Both the position numbers and the translations under genes were made by a program. A stretch of DNA of 63,194 bases, taken from positions 1-63,194 of the forward strand of contig NZ_QJHK01000026.1 in the NCBI RefSeq assembly GCF_003202435.1, read 5' to 3'. Shown in pieces: positions 43,895-52,977 of this stretch (its first letter is position 1; every line of letters starts with the position of its first letter). This DNA is from Flavobacterium cheongpyeongense (GTDB lineage Bacteria; Bacteroidota; Bacteroidia; Flavobacteriales; Flavobacteriaceae). The notes below the pieces were generated by a model. That model was not told the origin of the DNA. It was given only the letters and a program-made list of their open reading frames with translations, and made no database searches.

Positions 43895-45901
43895 TTATTC
43901 GCTTTGATTAAGTTTAGCGATGAAATCTTCTTCAGACAATATTGGAATATTTAGTTTGGTGGCTTTTTCTAATTTAGCCGGCCCCATATTATCTCCGGCT
44001 ACTACAAAATCTGTTTTGGCTGAAATGGAGCTTCCTACTTTACCACCGTTATCTTCAATAGTCTTCTTTAATTCATCTCTTGAAAACTGAGCAAAAACAC
44101 CTGAAACCACAAATGTTTTTCCAATGAATTTTTCAGTAGCATTAGGGTTTATTTTTTGGATAATTTCAAACTGTACTCCATAACTTTTTAAGCGTTCAAT
44201 TATTTTCTTATTTTCTTCATTCTCAAAAAATTCAATTACGCTTTTGGCAATTCTTTCTCCAATTTCATCCACTAAAATCAAATCCATTAAAGAAGCTTGG
44301 CTTAATACATCAATATTTTTGTAATGTTTGGCTAATTTTTTTGCAACTGTTTCTCCCACAAAACGAATTCCTAAGGCAAATAAAACACTCTCAAACGGAA
44401 TTTCTTTCGATTTTTGAACTCCATTTACCAAATTCTCAGCTGATTTTTGTGCCATTCTCTCTAAAGGCAAAATTTGTTCAACAGTTAATTCATAAAGATC
44501 CGCATAATTATGAACCAATCCGTTATTAAAAAGCAAAGCAACTGTTTCTCCTCCAAGTCCTTCAATATCCATAGCTTTTCTTGAAATATAATGCTGGATT
44601 CTGCCAATAATCTGGGGCGGACAACCATAAAAATTTGGACAATAATGATTCGCTTCTCCTTCGTTTCGAACCAATTCCGAATCACATTCCGGACAATGAG
44701 TAATATAGTGCGTTTTTTGTGAATTTTCTGGACGTTGTTCTAAATCAACAGCAATAATTTTTGGAATAATTTCGCCTCCTTTTTCTACAAAAACCGTATC
44801 ATTTATTCGAATATCTAATTTTTCAATTTGGTCGGCGTTATGTAAAGAAGCTCTTTTTACAATTGTCCCTGCCAATTGTACAGGTTCTAAATTTGCAACC
44901 GGAGTAATTGCCCCTGTGCGTCCTACCTGATAGGAAATAGACTTCAATTTAGTCGAAACCTGTTCTGCTTTAAATTTATATGCGATGGCCCAGCGAGGTG
45001 ATTTTGCAGTATAACCTAATTCTTCCTGATGTTGGAAACTGTTTACTTTTATAACCACACCATCAGTTTCGTAAGGCAGTTTATGACGATGCTCATCCCA
45101 ATAATCAATGAAATCGAACACTTTGTTCATATCATTAACTAATTTGGCTTCCATTGGAACCTTAAACCCCCAGTCTCTTGCTGATTGCAATCCTTCAATT
45201 TGTGAAGAAAAAGGCAAATTATTACTTGTTACCGAATACAATAAACATTCTAAAGGGCGTTTGGCAACCTCTGCACTATCCTGTAGTTTTAAACTCCCTG
45301 AAGCTGTATTTCTTGGATTTGAATAGGGTGTCTCACCAATTTCAATTAAGTCCTGGTTCATTTTTTCGAAACCTTTAAATGGTAAAATGATTTCTCCTCT
45401 AATATCAAATTTCTCAGGATAATTCCCTTTTAATTGTAACGGAATTGATTTAATTGTTTTGATGTTATTTGTAACTTCATCCCCCTGAAAACCGTCCCCA
45501 CGGGTTAAAGCCTGAACCAATTTTCCTTTTTCGTATGAAATACTGATGGAAGCTCCATCGTATTTTAATTCACAGGTATATTCTAAATCAACATTTCCCA
45601 AAACTCTCTGGATTCTGTTTTCCCAATCTAATAGATCATCTTTGGAATAGGAATTATCCAAAGAATACATTCTGAACTGGTGCGGAATGGTTTTAAAATT
45701 TTTCGTAACAGTTCCACCAACTCGCTGTGTTGGAGAATGCTCGTCAAAAAAATCAGGGTGTTTGTTTTCTAAATCCTGAAGTTCTTTTAGTTTAATATCA
45801 AAATCATAATCAGAAATTGTAGCATTATCAAGTACATAATAATTGTAGTTATGCTGATTAAGTTCGTTTCGTAAAGCCTGAATTGTTTCTTGAATACTCA
45901 T
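43895..45901 (-). CDS. ligA: NAD-dependent DNA ligase
   Basis: A 668-residue ligase. Order: Ia domain with NYYVLDNATISDYDFD, adenylation domain with nucleophile Lys113 in CELKYDGASIS, OB fold (AITPVANLEPVQLAGT), four-Cys zinc finger (CPECDSELVR...HYCPNFYGCP), helix-hairpin-helix region (MDIEGLGGETV; LFALGIRFVGETVAKKLA) and C-terminal BRCT (about 590-668, GKTFVVSGVFAQFSRDE). It seals nicks in replication and repair. It is single-gene, convergent with the nucleotidase pair. Confidence 0.97.
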   Translation of the reverse strand: MSIQETIQALRNELNQHNYNYYVLDNATISDYDFDIKLKELQDLENKHPDFFDEHSPTQRVGGTVTKNFKTIPHQFRMYSLDNSYSKDDLLDWENRIQRVLGNVDLEYTCELKYDGASISISYEKGKLVQALTRGDGFQGDEVTNNIKTIKSIPLQLKGNYPEKFDIRGEIILPFKGFEKMNQDLIEIGETPYSNPRNTASGSLKLQDSAEVAKRPLECLLYSVTSNNLPFSSQIEGLQSARDWGFKVPMEAKLVNDMNKVFDFIDYWDEHRHKLPYETDGVVIKVNSFQHQEELGYTAKSPRWAIAYKFKAEQVSTKLKSISYQVGRTGAITPVANLEPVQLAGTIVKRASLHNADQIEKLDIRINDTVFVEKGGEIIPKIIAVDLEQRPENSQKTHYITHCPECDSELVRNEGEANHYCPNFYGCPPQIIGRIQHYISRKAMDIEGLGGETVALLFNNGLVHNYADLYELTVEQILPLERMAQKSAENLVNGVQKSKEIPFESVLFALGIRFVGETVAKKLAKHYKNIDVLSQASLMDLILVDEIGERIAKSVIEFFENEENKKIIERLKSYGVQFEIIQKINPNATEKFIGKTFVVSGVFAQFSRDELKKTIEDNGGKVGSSISAKTDFVVAGDNMGPAKLEKATKLNIPILSEEDFIAKLNQSE

Positions 45902-46095
45902 AAAATAGTAAAATGGTGCAGATTATAATTTAGAAAAACTGAGTCTTAAAATTAGGATTATTTTATTGAAAAATATTAAAGCCAAAAAGTTTTAAAATCA
46001 AGATGCAGAATATTTAAAGTTTCATTTCTGATTATGCCAATATTCCAAATAAGAATCAAAGAAAAAGAAATGCACCTATTTCAAAAAATAATACA

Positions 46096-46569
46096 CTATG
46101 ATTCTATGATCGAATTAATTTGCTTAAACAATTGTCCATCACTCAAAAATGCGCCTTGCTGAATTAATTCAAAAATAGAAGAATTTCGATCTTCAGTAAA
46201 AAGCTTCTTCCCGGTTTTCATTTCAATCGTATCTGTAAACATATTATCACTTAACCATTGTAAACCGTCTTTAGTCAAAAAATCAGTTTCCGGAACTAAA
46301 GATTTCAAAACAATAGACTGCACATGAGTTTCAAAACACTGAAATAAAAATATATGATTTTTAGAAAAATGCTCTAAAAATTCTGCTCTGCCCAAAACAC
46401 CTTCCCAAATCAAATCCGAAAAAACATCCAATTCCTGTTCGGCAACTTCCGGTTTTTCTATTTTTATCTTATCCCATTCAGCCTTATCTATCGACTGAGT
46501 TGCTAAAAATTTGGTAAATTCCGGATGCAATTCCTCGAACTGTTCTTTTGTTAATCTATTATATTTCAT
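46096..46569 (-). CDS. DUF6495-type protein of unknown function
   Basis: A 157-residue, acidic, helical cytoplasmic protein (YNRLTKEQFEELHPEFTKFL; VAEQELDVFSDLIWEGVLGR; KNHIFLFQCFETHVQSIVLK). I recall it as a conserved flavobacterial family, probably DUF6495, with no known function. It is 56 bp downstream of the unknown membrane protein gene on the same strand, but a joint role is only guesswork. The 194-bp region 45902-46095 toward ligA contains no recognised feature. Confidence 0.6.
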   Translation of the reverse strand: MKYNRLTKEQFEELHPEFTKFLATQSIDKAEWDKIKIEKPEVAEQELDVFSDLIWEGVLGRAEFLEHFSKNHIFLFQCFETHVQSIVLKSLVPETDFLTKDGLQWLSDNMFTDTIEMKTGKKLFTEDRNSSIFELIQQGAFLSDGQLFKQINSIIES

Positions 46570-46625
46570 TTTGTGGATATAAAACGCTTCACTTTTTAAG
46601 CTTGCAAATTTAGACTTTTTAGAAG

Positions 46626-47624
46626 TTAATCAAATGCCTTTCTTAAAAAAAAGACTTCTCTTATTGAAATAATATTTAATGGGAATTCAATAATAACATG
46701 AAGCATACTTAAAAAATATAAAACCATAACTCCTATCTTATAACTATAAATATACAAAGCCACAGATGCTAGCCATAAAATCAAAATGCATACTAAATAT
46801 GATCTAGGCATGTTTCTATCCCATCCAATTATTGATGTTTTAGAAAACCAATTTAAATAATGATAGGTATATGAAAAAGCAATAAAAGTTTGAATTTTTA
46901 TAATTACAACAGCATTAAAATCAAAGTATGAAATTGAAATATTGTTTAAGATTTGATTTAAAGATACAATAACATTTTTAAAACCAGTCTCTAAAAAAAT
47001 ATCTTTCACTAATTCAGATGTATGAAATACAAACTGAAAAGGATTATACGAAATAAACAAAGGAATCAAAATCAAAATAACAATTGTAATTACACTATAA
47101 ACAGAACGCCCTTTTAGAGTTCCAAGAATCATAAATAATAGCGTAAAAAAATACACATGAATAATAGTTGGCAAAAAAATACTGATAATAAAAAAAGAAA
47201 AGGGAAAAAATTTCAGGAACAATAACCCAAAACTAAAAGCGAAAATTAAAGTCAAAAAAATCTTTTTAGACTCTTTAAACAATACTAATCCGATAGAAAA
47301 CAAGAAACTAGTAACAAGAAAAACACCAAACAACAACATGAAATAGTTACTTAAATAACCAGAAAACAAAGCCTCTAATTTTAAATATTTAAAAAGTACA
47401 AGAAAAGTTATTGCTATGGCAAGCACTATTAAAATTGAGATATATTTTCTTTCTTGAACAAAATAACTCTTTTGATGAAGCCAATTAATTTCAGTCAGGT
47501 AATGTAATGGCCCTAAAACCGCATAAGAAAAAAGAAAAAGCTCAAATGGGATCATTAGAGACAAAAACAAAGATATTAGAATCAAAATAATATTCAATAC
47601 CTCAATTTTATTTGCTTTAGTCAT
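46626..47624 (-). CDS. unknown polytopic membrane protein with His-containing helices
   Basis: A 332-residue inner-membrane protein with about nine hydrophobic helices and very AT-rich coding sequence. I do not recognise the family with confidence. Histidines sit at or in membrane segments: GPLHYLTEINWL (about 36), IIHVYFFTL (about 160), YTYHYLNWFSKT (about 258) and LSMLHVIIEFPLN (about 310). Spaced His in helices recall metal-dependent membrane enzymes such as the Brp/Blh carotenoid cleavage group, but the GxxHGxxD signature of that group is absent. It lies between the L9 gene terminator and the DUF6495 gene. Confidence 0.55.
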   Translation of the reverse strand: MTKANKIEVLNIILILISLFLSLMIPFELFLFSYAVLGPLHYLTEINWLHQKSYFVQERKYISILIVLAIAITFLVLFKYLKLEALFSGYLSNYFMLLFGVFLVTSFLFSIGLVLFKESKKIFLTLIFAFSFGLLFLKFFPFSFFIISIFLPTIIHVYFFTLLFMILGTLKGRSVYSVITIVILILIPLFISYNPFQFVFHTSELVKDIFLETGFKNVIVSLNQILNNISISYFDFNAVVIIKIQTFIAFSYTYHYLNWFSKTSIIGWDRNMPRSYLVCILILWLASVALYIYSYKIGVMVLYFLSMLHVIIEFPLNIISIREVFFLRKAFD

Positions 47625-47657
47625 ATTAAATATTTTCTGAAATATAAATATAAAAAA

Positions 47658-47693
47658 AATCCCGAACTCATTTTTTAGAACGAATCGGGATTT
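47658..47693 (-). terminator. terminator of the rpsF-rpsR-rplI operon
   Basis: Minus strand AAATCCCGA / TCGGGATTT with an 18-nt loop and long T run, 22 bases past the rplI stop. Confidence 0.85.
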
Positions 47694-47715
47694 AATTTAT
47701 GGTAAACTTAAAAAA

Positions 47716-48159
47716 TTATGCTTTTTCAGCAACAATTTCGTATGGTAAGTCAACGATAACATCTCTGTGTAAACGGATGCTAGCAGAATATTTTCCAGTA
47801 CGTTTTACGATACCGCTTGTGATGAATTTTCTATCAATAGCGTTACCTGATTTCTCTAAAGCTTCAGCAATATCGATGTTTGTGATAGAACCAAAAAGTT
47901 TTTCTCCACCCGCTTTTGCCGAAAGTTTAATTTCAAGAGCTTTTAATGTTTCAGCTAATGCTTTTGCATCAGCAACTACTTTAGCTTCTTTATGTGCTCT
48001 TTGTTTTAGGTTTTCAGCTAAAACTTTTTTAGCAGAAGGAGTTGCTAATGTAGCAAACCCCTGAGGAATCAAAAAGTTACGACCATAACCAGGTTTTACA
48101 GATACTACATCATCTTTAAATCCTACGTTTTGCACGTCTTGTTTTAAAATAATTTCCAT
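47716..48159 (-). CDS. rplI: 50S ribosomal protein L9
   Basis: A 147-residue protein, usual L9 length. The N domain reads MEIILKQDVQNVGFKDDVVSVKPGYGRNFLIPQGFA, followed by the long connecting helix (KKVLAENLKQRAHKEAKVV) and the C domain with LFGSITNIDIAEALEK and HRDVIVDLPYEI. It binds 23S rRNA at the base of the L1 stalk. It is last in the rpsF-rpsR-rplI operon. Confidence 0.98.
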   Translation of the reverse strand: MEIILKQDVQNVGFKDDVVSVKPGYGRNFLIPQGFATLATPSAKKVLAENLKQRAHKEAKVVADAKALAETLKALEIKLSAKAGGEKLFGSITNIDIAEALEKSGNAIDRKFITSGIVKRTGKYSASIRLHRDVIVDLPYEIVAEKA

Positions 48160-48225
48160 GTTGTTGTCCTTATAAGTTAGAAGTTAGGTTCCATTTGACC
48201 GGAAACCAACAACTTTGTTTTAATA

Positions 48226-48522
48226 CTATTTTAATAAATCGGCCACGTATGGCATTAAAGCTAAGTGACGAGCTCTTTTTACAGCTACAGAAACTTTTCT
48301 TTGGTATTTTAATGAAGTTCCTGTTAAACGACGAGGAAGAATTTTTCCTTGCTCATTTACGAATTTCAATAAGAAATCAGCATCTTTATAATCAATATAT
48401 TTGATACCTGATTTTTTGAAACGACAATACTTTTTAGTTTTGTTAGTTTCAATGTTCAAAGGCGTAAGATATCTGATATCCCCGTCTTTTTTTCCTGAAG
48501 CAGATTGTTGTAATGTTGCCAT
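48226..48522 (-). CDS. rpsR: 30S ribosomal protein S18
   Basis: A 98-residue protein with the S18 core KKYCRFKKSGIKYIDYKDADFLLKFV cut into KYCRFKK and IDYKDADFL, then GKILPRRLTGTSLKYQRKV and the C-terminal VKRARHLALMPY. The N-terminal ~20 residues are a short lineage extension. It forms a heterodimer with S6 on the platform of the 30S subunit. It lies 5 bp behind rpsF. Confidence 0.97.
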   Translation of the reverse strand: MATLQQSASGKKDGDIRYLTPLNIETNKTKKYCRFKKSGIKYIDYKDADFLLKFVNEQGKILPRRLTGTSLKYQRKVSVAVKRARHLALMPYVADLLK

Positions 48523-48527
48523 AATAA

Positions 48528-48869
48528 TTAAGCTTTTGTAGATTTAAGTTTCGCTCTTCTTCTTTCAGCCCAAGAAATAGCATGTTTATCCAAACTTACT
48601 GTAAGGAAACGCATAACTCTTTCGTCACGTCTGAATTCAGTTTCAAAAGCAATTAGAACTTCTCCAGCTACTTTGAATTCGAATAAGTGATAAAAACCAC
48701 TTTTTTTGTTTTGGATTTCGTAAGCCATTTTTTTCAGGCCCCAATCCTCTTTCGATACCATTTCAGCTCCTCTACTAGTAAGAAATTCTTCAAATTTCGT
48801 TACTGTTTCCTTCACCTGAACTTCAGATAAAACGGGATTTAAAATGAAAACAGTTTCATAATGATTCAT
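48528..48869 (-). CDS. rpsF: 30S ribosomal protein S6
   Basis: A 113-residue protein: MNHYETVFILNPVLSEVQVKET is the classical S6 start, with DWGLKKMAYEIQNKKSGFYHLFEF and FRRDERVMRFLTVSLDK following. It heads the conserved rpsF-rpsR-rplI operon from the promoter at 48901-48930, with a leader of about 25 bases. Confidence 0.97.
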   Translation of the reverse strand: MNHYETVFILNPVLSEVQVKETVTKFEEFLTSRGAEMVSKEDWGLKKMAYEIQNKKSGFYHLFEFKVAGEVLIAFETEFRRDERVMRFLTVSLDKHAISWAERRRAKLKSTKA

Positions 48870-48900
48870 AAATACAATATTTATTTGTTAAAATTGGGTG

Positions 48901-48930
48901 CAAAAGTAACTATTATATTTTAATTACCAA
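48901..48930 (-). promoter_or_regulatory. promoter for rpsF-rpsR-rplI
   Basis: Minus strand TTG (48930-48928), 19 bases, TACTTTTG (48908-48901): full TTG-N19-TAnnTTTG match. Confidence 0.8.
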
Positions 48931-49043
48931 CATTTTTTTTCTTTTATTCGTTGAAATGCAAAAAACAGACCTTCATCTTAGTTTTTTTTCCAAAAAAATA
49001 ATACATTTACTATTGTAACCTGAATTTATTAAATTTAACTCTT

Positions 49044-49742
49044 ATGAAACTAAACTGTGTTGTTGTAGATGATAGTTCTATACAGAGGGCAATTATTGCA
49101 AAATTAGTTAACAATCATCCTGGTTTACATTTGGTTGGTGACTTTTCTAACGCAATTGAAGCAAAGAGTTGTATCTCTTTAAATAATATCGATTTGATAT
49201 TTTTAGATATTGAAATGCCTGTTATTAATGGTTTTGACTTTCTTGATGGTTTAAAATCAAAACCTCAAATAATATTTATTACTTCTAAAGCTGAATATGC
49301 TTTAAAAGCCTTCGATTATGATGCCACAGACTACCTTCAAAAACCTATAGCTGTTGATCGTTTTAATGCTTCAGTAAAAAGAGCAATTGACTTATACATC
49401 CTCAAAAAAGAGGTGAAAGAAGAAGAAGGTGAACATATTTTCATTAAAAGCAACTTAAAAAAGCTTAAAATTTTTACATCAAAAATTAAATGGATTGAAG
49501 CTTTTGGAGATTATGTAAGAGTTGTTACAGAAGATGACAGCAACTTAGTTTTATCAACAATGAAATCTTTTGAAAATGATTTATCAAAAGATAAATTCAT
49601 TCGGGTCCATAAATCTTACATTATTAATATTGATAAGGTGGAACGCTTTAACAGTAAATTTGCAGAAATTGGCATTACGAAGATTCCTCTTAGCCGAAAC
49701 AAAAAAGAAGATTTAGTAAGAGCATTATCAACATCATCATAA
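49044..49742 (+). CDS. LytTR-family response regulator, no adjacent kinase
   Basis: A 232-residue regulator: receiver domain with VVDDSS pocket, phospho-Asp55 in IFLDIEMPVINGFDFL and Lys in DYLQKPIAVDRF; then a LytTR DNA-binding domain (about 138-228) with IKSNLKKLKIFTSKIKWIEAFGDYVRV, IRVHKSYIINIDKVERF and LSRNKKEDL. Its usual partner, a LytS/YehU-like membrane kinase, is not next to it. The stop codon abuts the priA stop (49742/49743) with no spacer. Target genes are unknown. Confidence 0.9.
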   Translation: MKLNCVVVDDSSIQRAIIAKLVNNHPGLHLVGDFSNAIEAKSCISLNNIDLIFLDIEMPVINGFDFLDGLKSKPQIIFITSKAEYALKAFDYDATDYLQKPIAVDRFNASVKRAIDLYILKKEVKEEEGEHIFIKSNLKKLKIFTSKIKWIEAFGDYVRVVTEDDSNLVLSTMKSFENDLSKDKFIRVHKSYIINIDKVERFNSKFAEIGITKIPLSRNKKEDLVRALSTSS

Positions 49743-52193
49743 TTAATAAAAGTCGACATTCACAATTAACTTTATAGCTCTGTATTGAGCAACAGACTCA
49801 AAACTATTCAACATTTTCTGAATAGTTTTTTTTGTAACTACTAACGGTATGTTTTGCGGAATTTTAATCAAAATTGTCCTTATATATTCGTTTCTTATTC
49901 TGTTAATCGCAGGCTCTTCGGGTCCTAAAACAGGTATGTTTAAATTTTGACTCAAAACCTGATACATCCACATTGTACCTTCTTTTAATTTATCAAAATC
50001 ACGGTGCTTTAAAGTCAGTTTTATAATTCTAAAATAAGGTGGATATTTATAGATCTGTCTGTCGTACAATTGTTCCTTATACATACCTGCATAATTATGC
50101 ATTGTGACCTGTTGAATTGTATTATGATTAGGATTGTAGGTCTGAATCACAACTTTTCCTTGTTTTTCTGATCTTCCCGCTCTTCCTGCAACCTGTGTCA
50201 TCATCTGAAAACTACGTTCAAAAGCTCTAAAATCGGGATGATACAACATGTTGTCTGCATTCATAATCCCGACCAGGTTCACATTATCAAAATCTAATCC
50301 TTTAGCCAGCATTTGTGTACCAACTAAAATATCTATTTCCCTATTTTTAAAAGCATCAATAATCTTTTCAAAACCAAATTTTCCCCTTGTCGTATCCTGA
50401 TCCATTCTGCCGGTTTTAGCTTTGGGAAAAAGTAACATTAATTCCTGTTCGATCTGCTCTGTTCCAAAACCTTTTGTTGTCAAGTCAATACTCGAACAAC
50501 TATGACAATGCGTTGGTTTTGCAATTGAATACCCACAGTAATGACAGCGCAAATGATTTTTGTGTTTATGGTAAGTCAAACTTACATTACATTGTTGGCA
50601 ATGAGGCACATGACCGCAAGTTAAACACTCAATTACAGGCGAATACCCTCTTCTGTTTTGGAATAAAATTACTTGTTCTCCTAAAGACAAAGCTTCTGCA
50701 ATTTCTTCTATTAAAAGATCACTAAAGTGTCCGGTCATCCTCTTTCTAAAGTGCTTGTCTTTTAAATCAACCAAAACGACTTCCGGCATTCGGACATTAT
50801 TATAACGTTCTGTGATCGCAACTAAACCAAATTTCCCAATCTGAGTATTGAAATAAGTCTCAATACTTGGAGTAGCAGATCCTAAAAGTACTTTGGCACT
50901 ATGAAAATTTGCCAAAACAATTGCCGCATCGCGTGCATGATATCGTGGAGCAGGGTCTGTCTGCTTGAAAGTCTGTTCATGCTCTTCATCAACAATTAAC
51001 AAACCAAGATTATTAAAAGGCAAAAATAAAGCCGTTCTGGTTCCTATTATAATTTGAGCCTTATGCGAATTTTCGAGTGTTCGCTTCCAGACTTCTACCC
51101 TTTCATTGTTACTGTATTTAGAATGAAAAACAGCTACTTTATCCCCAAAATGAAGCCTCAAACGAGAAACTAACTGCGTTGTAAGTGCTATTTCAGGCAA
51201 AAGATATAAAACCTGTTTTCCTGTTTCTAAATATTCCTCAATTAACTTAATATATATTTCTGTTTTACCGCTTGAAGTAACACCATGAAGAAGACAAACT
51301 TCTTTTTCTAATAAAATGTTTTTAATTTCTTCGAAAGCCGTTTGCTGAGCCTGACTTAACAATAATCGCTTTTTCGAAGCCTTTCCATCAAAAGAAACCC
51401 TGTCATGCTGCAAGTAATATTCTTCAAAAACTTCTTTTTCAATTAATGCTTTTACAATTGCCGAAGTCGAATTTGAAACTTCAACCAATTTTTTAACTGT
51501 AATTGGCTTCTTTTCTGAAGCACTAATTTGAAAATAGGCCAAAACAATTTCTTTTTGTTTACTGGCATTTTTCAATACTTCTAATAATTCATTTAAACCG
51601 CTGTCTGATTCGTATTTCGAATGCAATCTCACATACCGGACCAATTTTGGTTTATAATTTTCTTTTATTTCTTCTTCTAAAACAATAATATCTTTGGCTA
51701 TGAGTTTTTGAAGAACCGGAAGAATATTCTTTTTGTTTAAAATCGAAATAATTTCCAATACCTTTAATGAACTTTGCTGTTGTAAGGCTTCATAAATCAA
51801 AAACTCTTCATCTGAAAGTTCATCCGGATTCACAGCAGCATCTGCCTTGTGCGAGATAATCGTTTCGCTTTCCAATAATAATCCGCTGGGAAAAGCACCA
51901 CGATAAACATCGCCAATGCCGCACATATAATAATTTGCCACCCAGACCCAATGTTTGATCTGAGTTTCGGTTGCTATTGGTTTTTCGTCTAATATCTGAT
52001 GAATTTCTTTGGCTTCATACAAGTTTGGCTTATTCTGATGTATATCAATAACCAAGGCAGTATACATTTTGCTTTTACCGAAAGGCACAGCCACCCTCAT
52101 CCCTTTTTTAATAAAATAGAATTCGGCCTCAGAAATACGATAGGTAAAAGTTTTGGCTAGAGAAAGTGGCAAAACAACTTCGACAAAAAACAT
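49743..52193 (-). CDS. priA: primosomal protein N' (replication restart helicase)
   Basis: An 816-residue DEAH-type helicase. An N-terminal 3'-DNA-binding domain (FVEVVLPLSLAKTFTYRI) and winged helix precede the helicase core: Walker A GVTSSGKTEIYIK (about 300), DEEH box LLIVDEEHEQTFKQ and GSATPSIET. A zinc-binding insert has paired Cys motifs (CLTCGHVPHCQQCN and CHYCGYSI, then CHSCSS), and the core ends with QMLAKGLDFDNVNLVG and MTQVAGRAGRSEKQG. It reloads the replisome at stalled forks. It follows the metallo-beta-lactamase gene by 23 bp. Confidence 0.97.
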   Translation of the reverse strand: MFFVEVVLPLSLAKTFTYRISEAEFYFIKKGMRVAVPFGKSKMYTALVIDIHQNKPNLYEAKEIHQILDEKPIATETQIKHWVWVANYYMCGIGDVYRGAFPSGLLLESETIISHKADAAVNPDELSDEEFLIYEALQQQSSLKVLEIISILNKKNILPVLQKLIAKDIIVLEEEIKENYKPKLVRYVRLHSKYESDSGLNELLEVLKNASKQKEIVLAYFQISASEKKPITVKKLVEVSNSTSAIVKALIEKEVFEEYYLQHDRVSFDGKASKKRLLLSQAQQTAFEEIKNILLEKEVCLLHGVTSSGKTEIYIKLIEEYLETGKQVLYLLPEIALTTQLVSRLRLHFGDKVAVFHSKYSNNERVEVWKRTLENSHKAQIIIGTRTALFLPFNNLGLLIVDEEHEQTFKQTDPAPRYHARDAAIVLANFHSAKVLLGSATPSIETYFNTQIGKFGLVAITERYNNVRMPEVVLVDLKDKHFRKRMTGHFSDLLIEEIAEALSLGEQVILFQNRRGYSPVIECLTCGHVPHCQQCNVSLTYHKHKNHLRCHYCGYSIAKPTHCHSCSSIDLTTKGFGTEQIEQELMLLFPKAKTGRMDQDTTRGKFGFEKIIDAFKNREIDILVGTQMLAKGLDFDNVNLVGIMNADNMLYHPDFRAFERSFQMMTQVAGRAGRSEKQGKVVIQTYNPNHNTIQQVTMHNYAGMYKEQLYDRQIYKYPPYFRIIKLTLKHRDFDKLKEGTMWMYQVLSQNLNIPVLGPEEPAINRIRNEYIRTILIKIPQNIPLVVTKKTIQKMLNSFESVAQYRAIKLIVNVDFY

Positions 52194-52216
52194 GTAATTA
52201 TTTTAAAATTGATGAA

Positions 52217-52963
52217 TTATTTATTACCCGAAGTTTGCGCAGTATTGTATCTCTGAACCATTTTCAAAGTATGATTTAGAGATTCTAAATTTTCCCAATT
52301 ATCATGGCCCGGTATAATATAAATTGGATTTGCAAATTTGTTTTGTACTTTTTGGATTGATTTCTCCCATTCTTTTACATCTGCATCACCTAAATATCCT
52401 AAATCTTTTGACTCTGTACTTTTTATAAAGCAGCCTCCATAAAGCACTTTTTCTTTGTCAAACCAAACTATAATATTGTCGGGAGCGTGTCCTTTTCCGG
52501 GATAATAAACTTCAAAGTTATGTTGTCCTACTGCAAATGTAGTATCATTTGGAATTATAAATTCAGATCTTTTTTCGTTTTTCGTTTTAAGAATTTGATC
52601 CGTCTCTTTTATAGTGTAAGTTTTAACTCCTTTTTGTTTGTAAAATTCCAGACCTCCTGCCCGATCTTCATGAAAATGGGTTGCCAAATACATTATAACA
52701 TTTTTCTTGTGTTTTGCTTTTATGGAATCCAACAAAGGCTGATATTGAGTTTGATCCCAAGGTGCATCAAACAATACGACACCGTTATTTGTAACAAGAT
52801 ACATAGCATTGGCAGAAATTAATGTCCCATTATAATCATGAAAGGTTTTATAAACATAAAAGTCACCTGTAAGATGACTTATTTGTAATGGCAAATTCTT
52901 AGATTGTCCAAAACTAATTGAAAGCATGGTTAGGAATAAAATTATTGATGCTAATTTTCGCAT
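52217..52963 (-). CDS. bla: subclass B1 metallo-beta-lactamase (JOHN/IND-like)
   Basis: A 248-residue exported protein with signal peptide (about 1-19). The B1 zinc ligands are complete: His96, His98 and Asp100 in THFHEDRAGG, His159 in PGKGHAPDN, Cys178 in GGCFIKS and His220 in IPGHDNW. Size and sequence style match chromosomal enzymes of flavobacteria such as JOHN-1; such enzymes hydrolyse penicillins and carbapenems. No mobile-element traces surround it. It lies 14 bp after the DUF2147 gene and 23 bp before priA, which suggests an old resident gene in a housekeeping transcript. Confidence 0.93.
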   Translation of the reverse strand: MRKLASIILFLTMLSISFGQSKNLPLQISHLTGDFYVYKTFHDYNGTLISANAMYLVTNNGVVLFDAPWDQTQYQPLLDSIKAKHKKNVIMYLATHFHEDRAGGLEFYKQKGVKTYTIKETDQILKTKNEKRSEFIIPNDTTFAVGQHNFEVYYPGKGHAPDNIIVWFDKEKVLYGGCFIKSTESKDLGYLGDADVKEWEKSIQKVQNKFANPIYIIPGHDNWENLESLNHTLKMVQRYNTAQTSGNK

Positions 52964-52977
52964 TTTTATTTATGAAA

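Noticed and set aside
46626..47624. Brp/Blh carotenoid oxygenase assignment
   Set aside because: The GxxHGxxD signature is absent, so the family name was not applied; only the His layout is noted.
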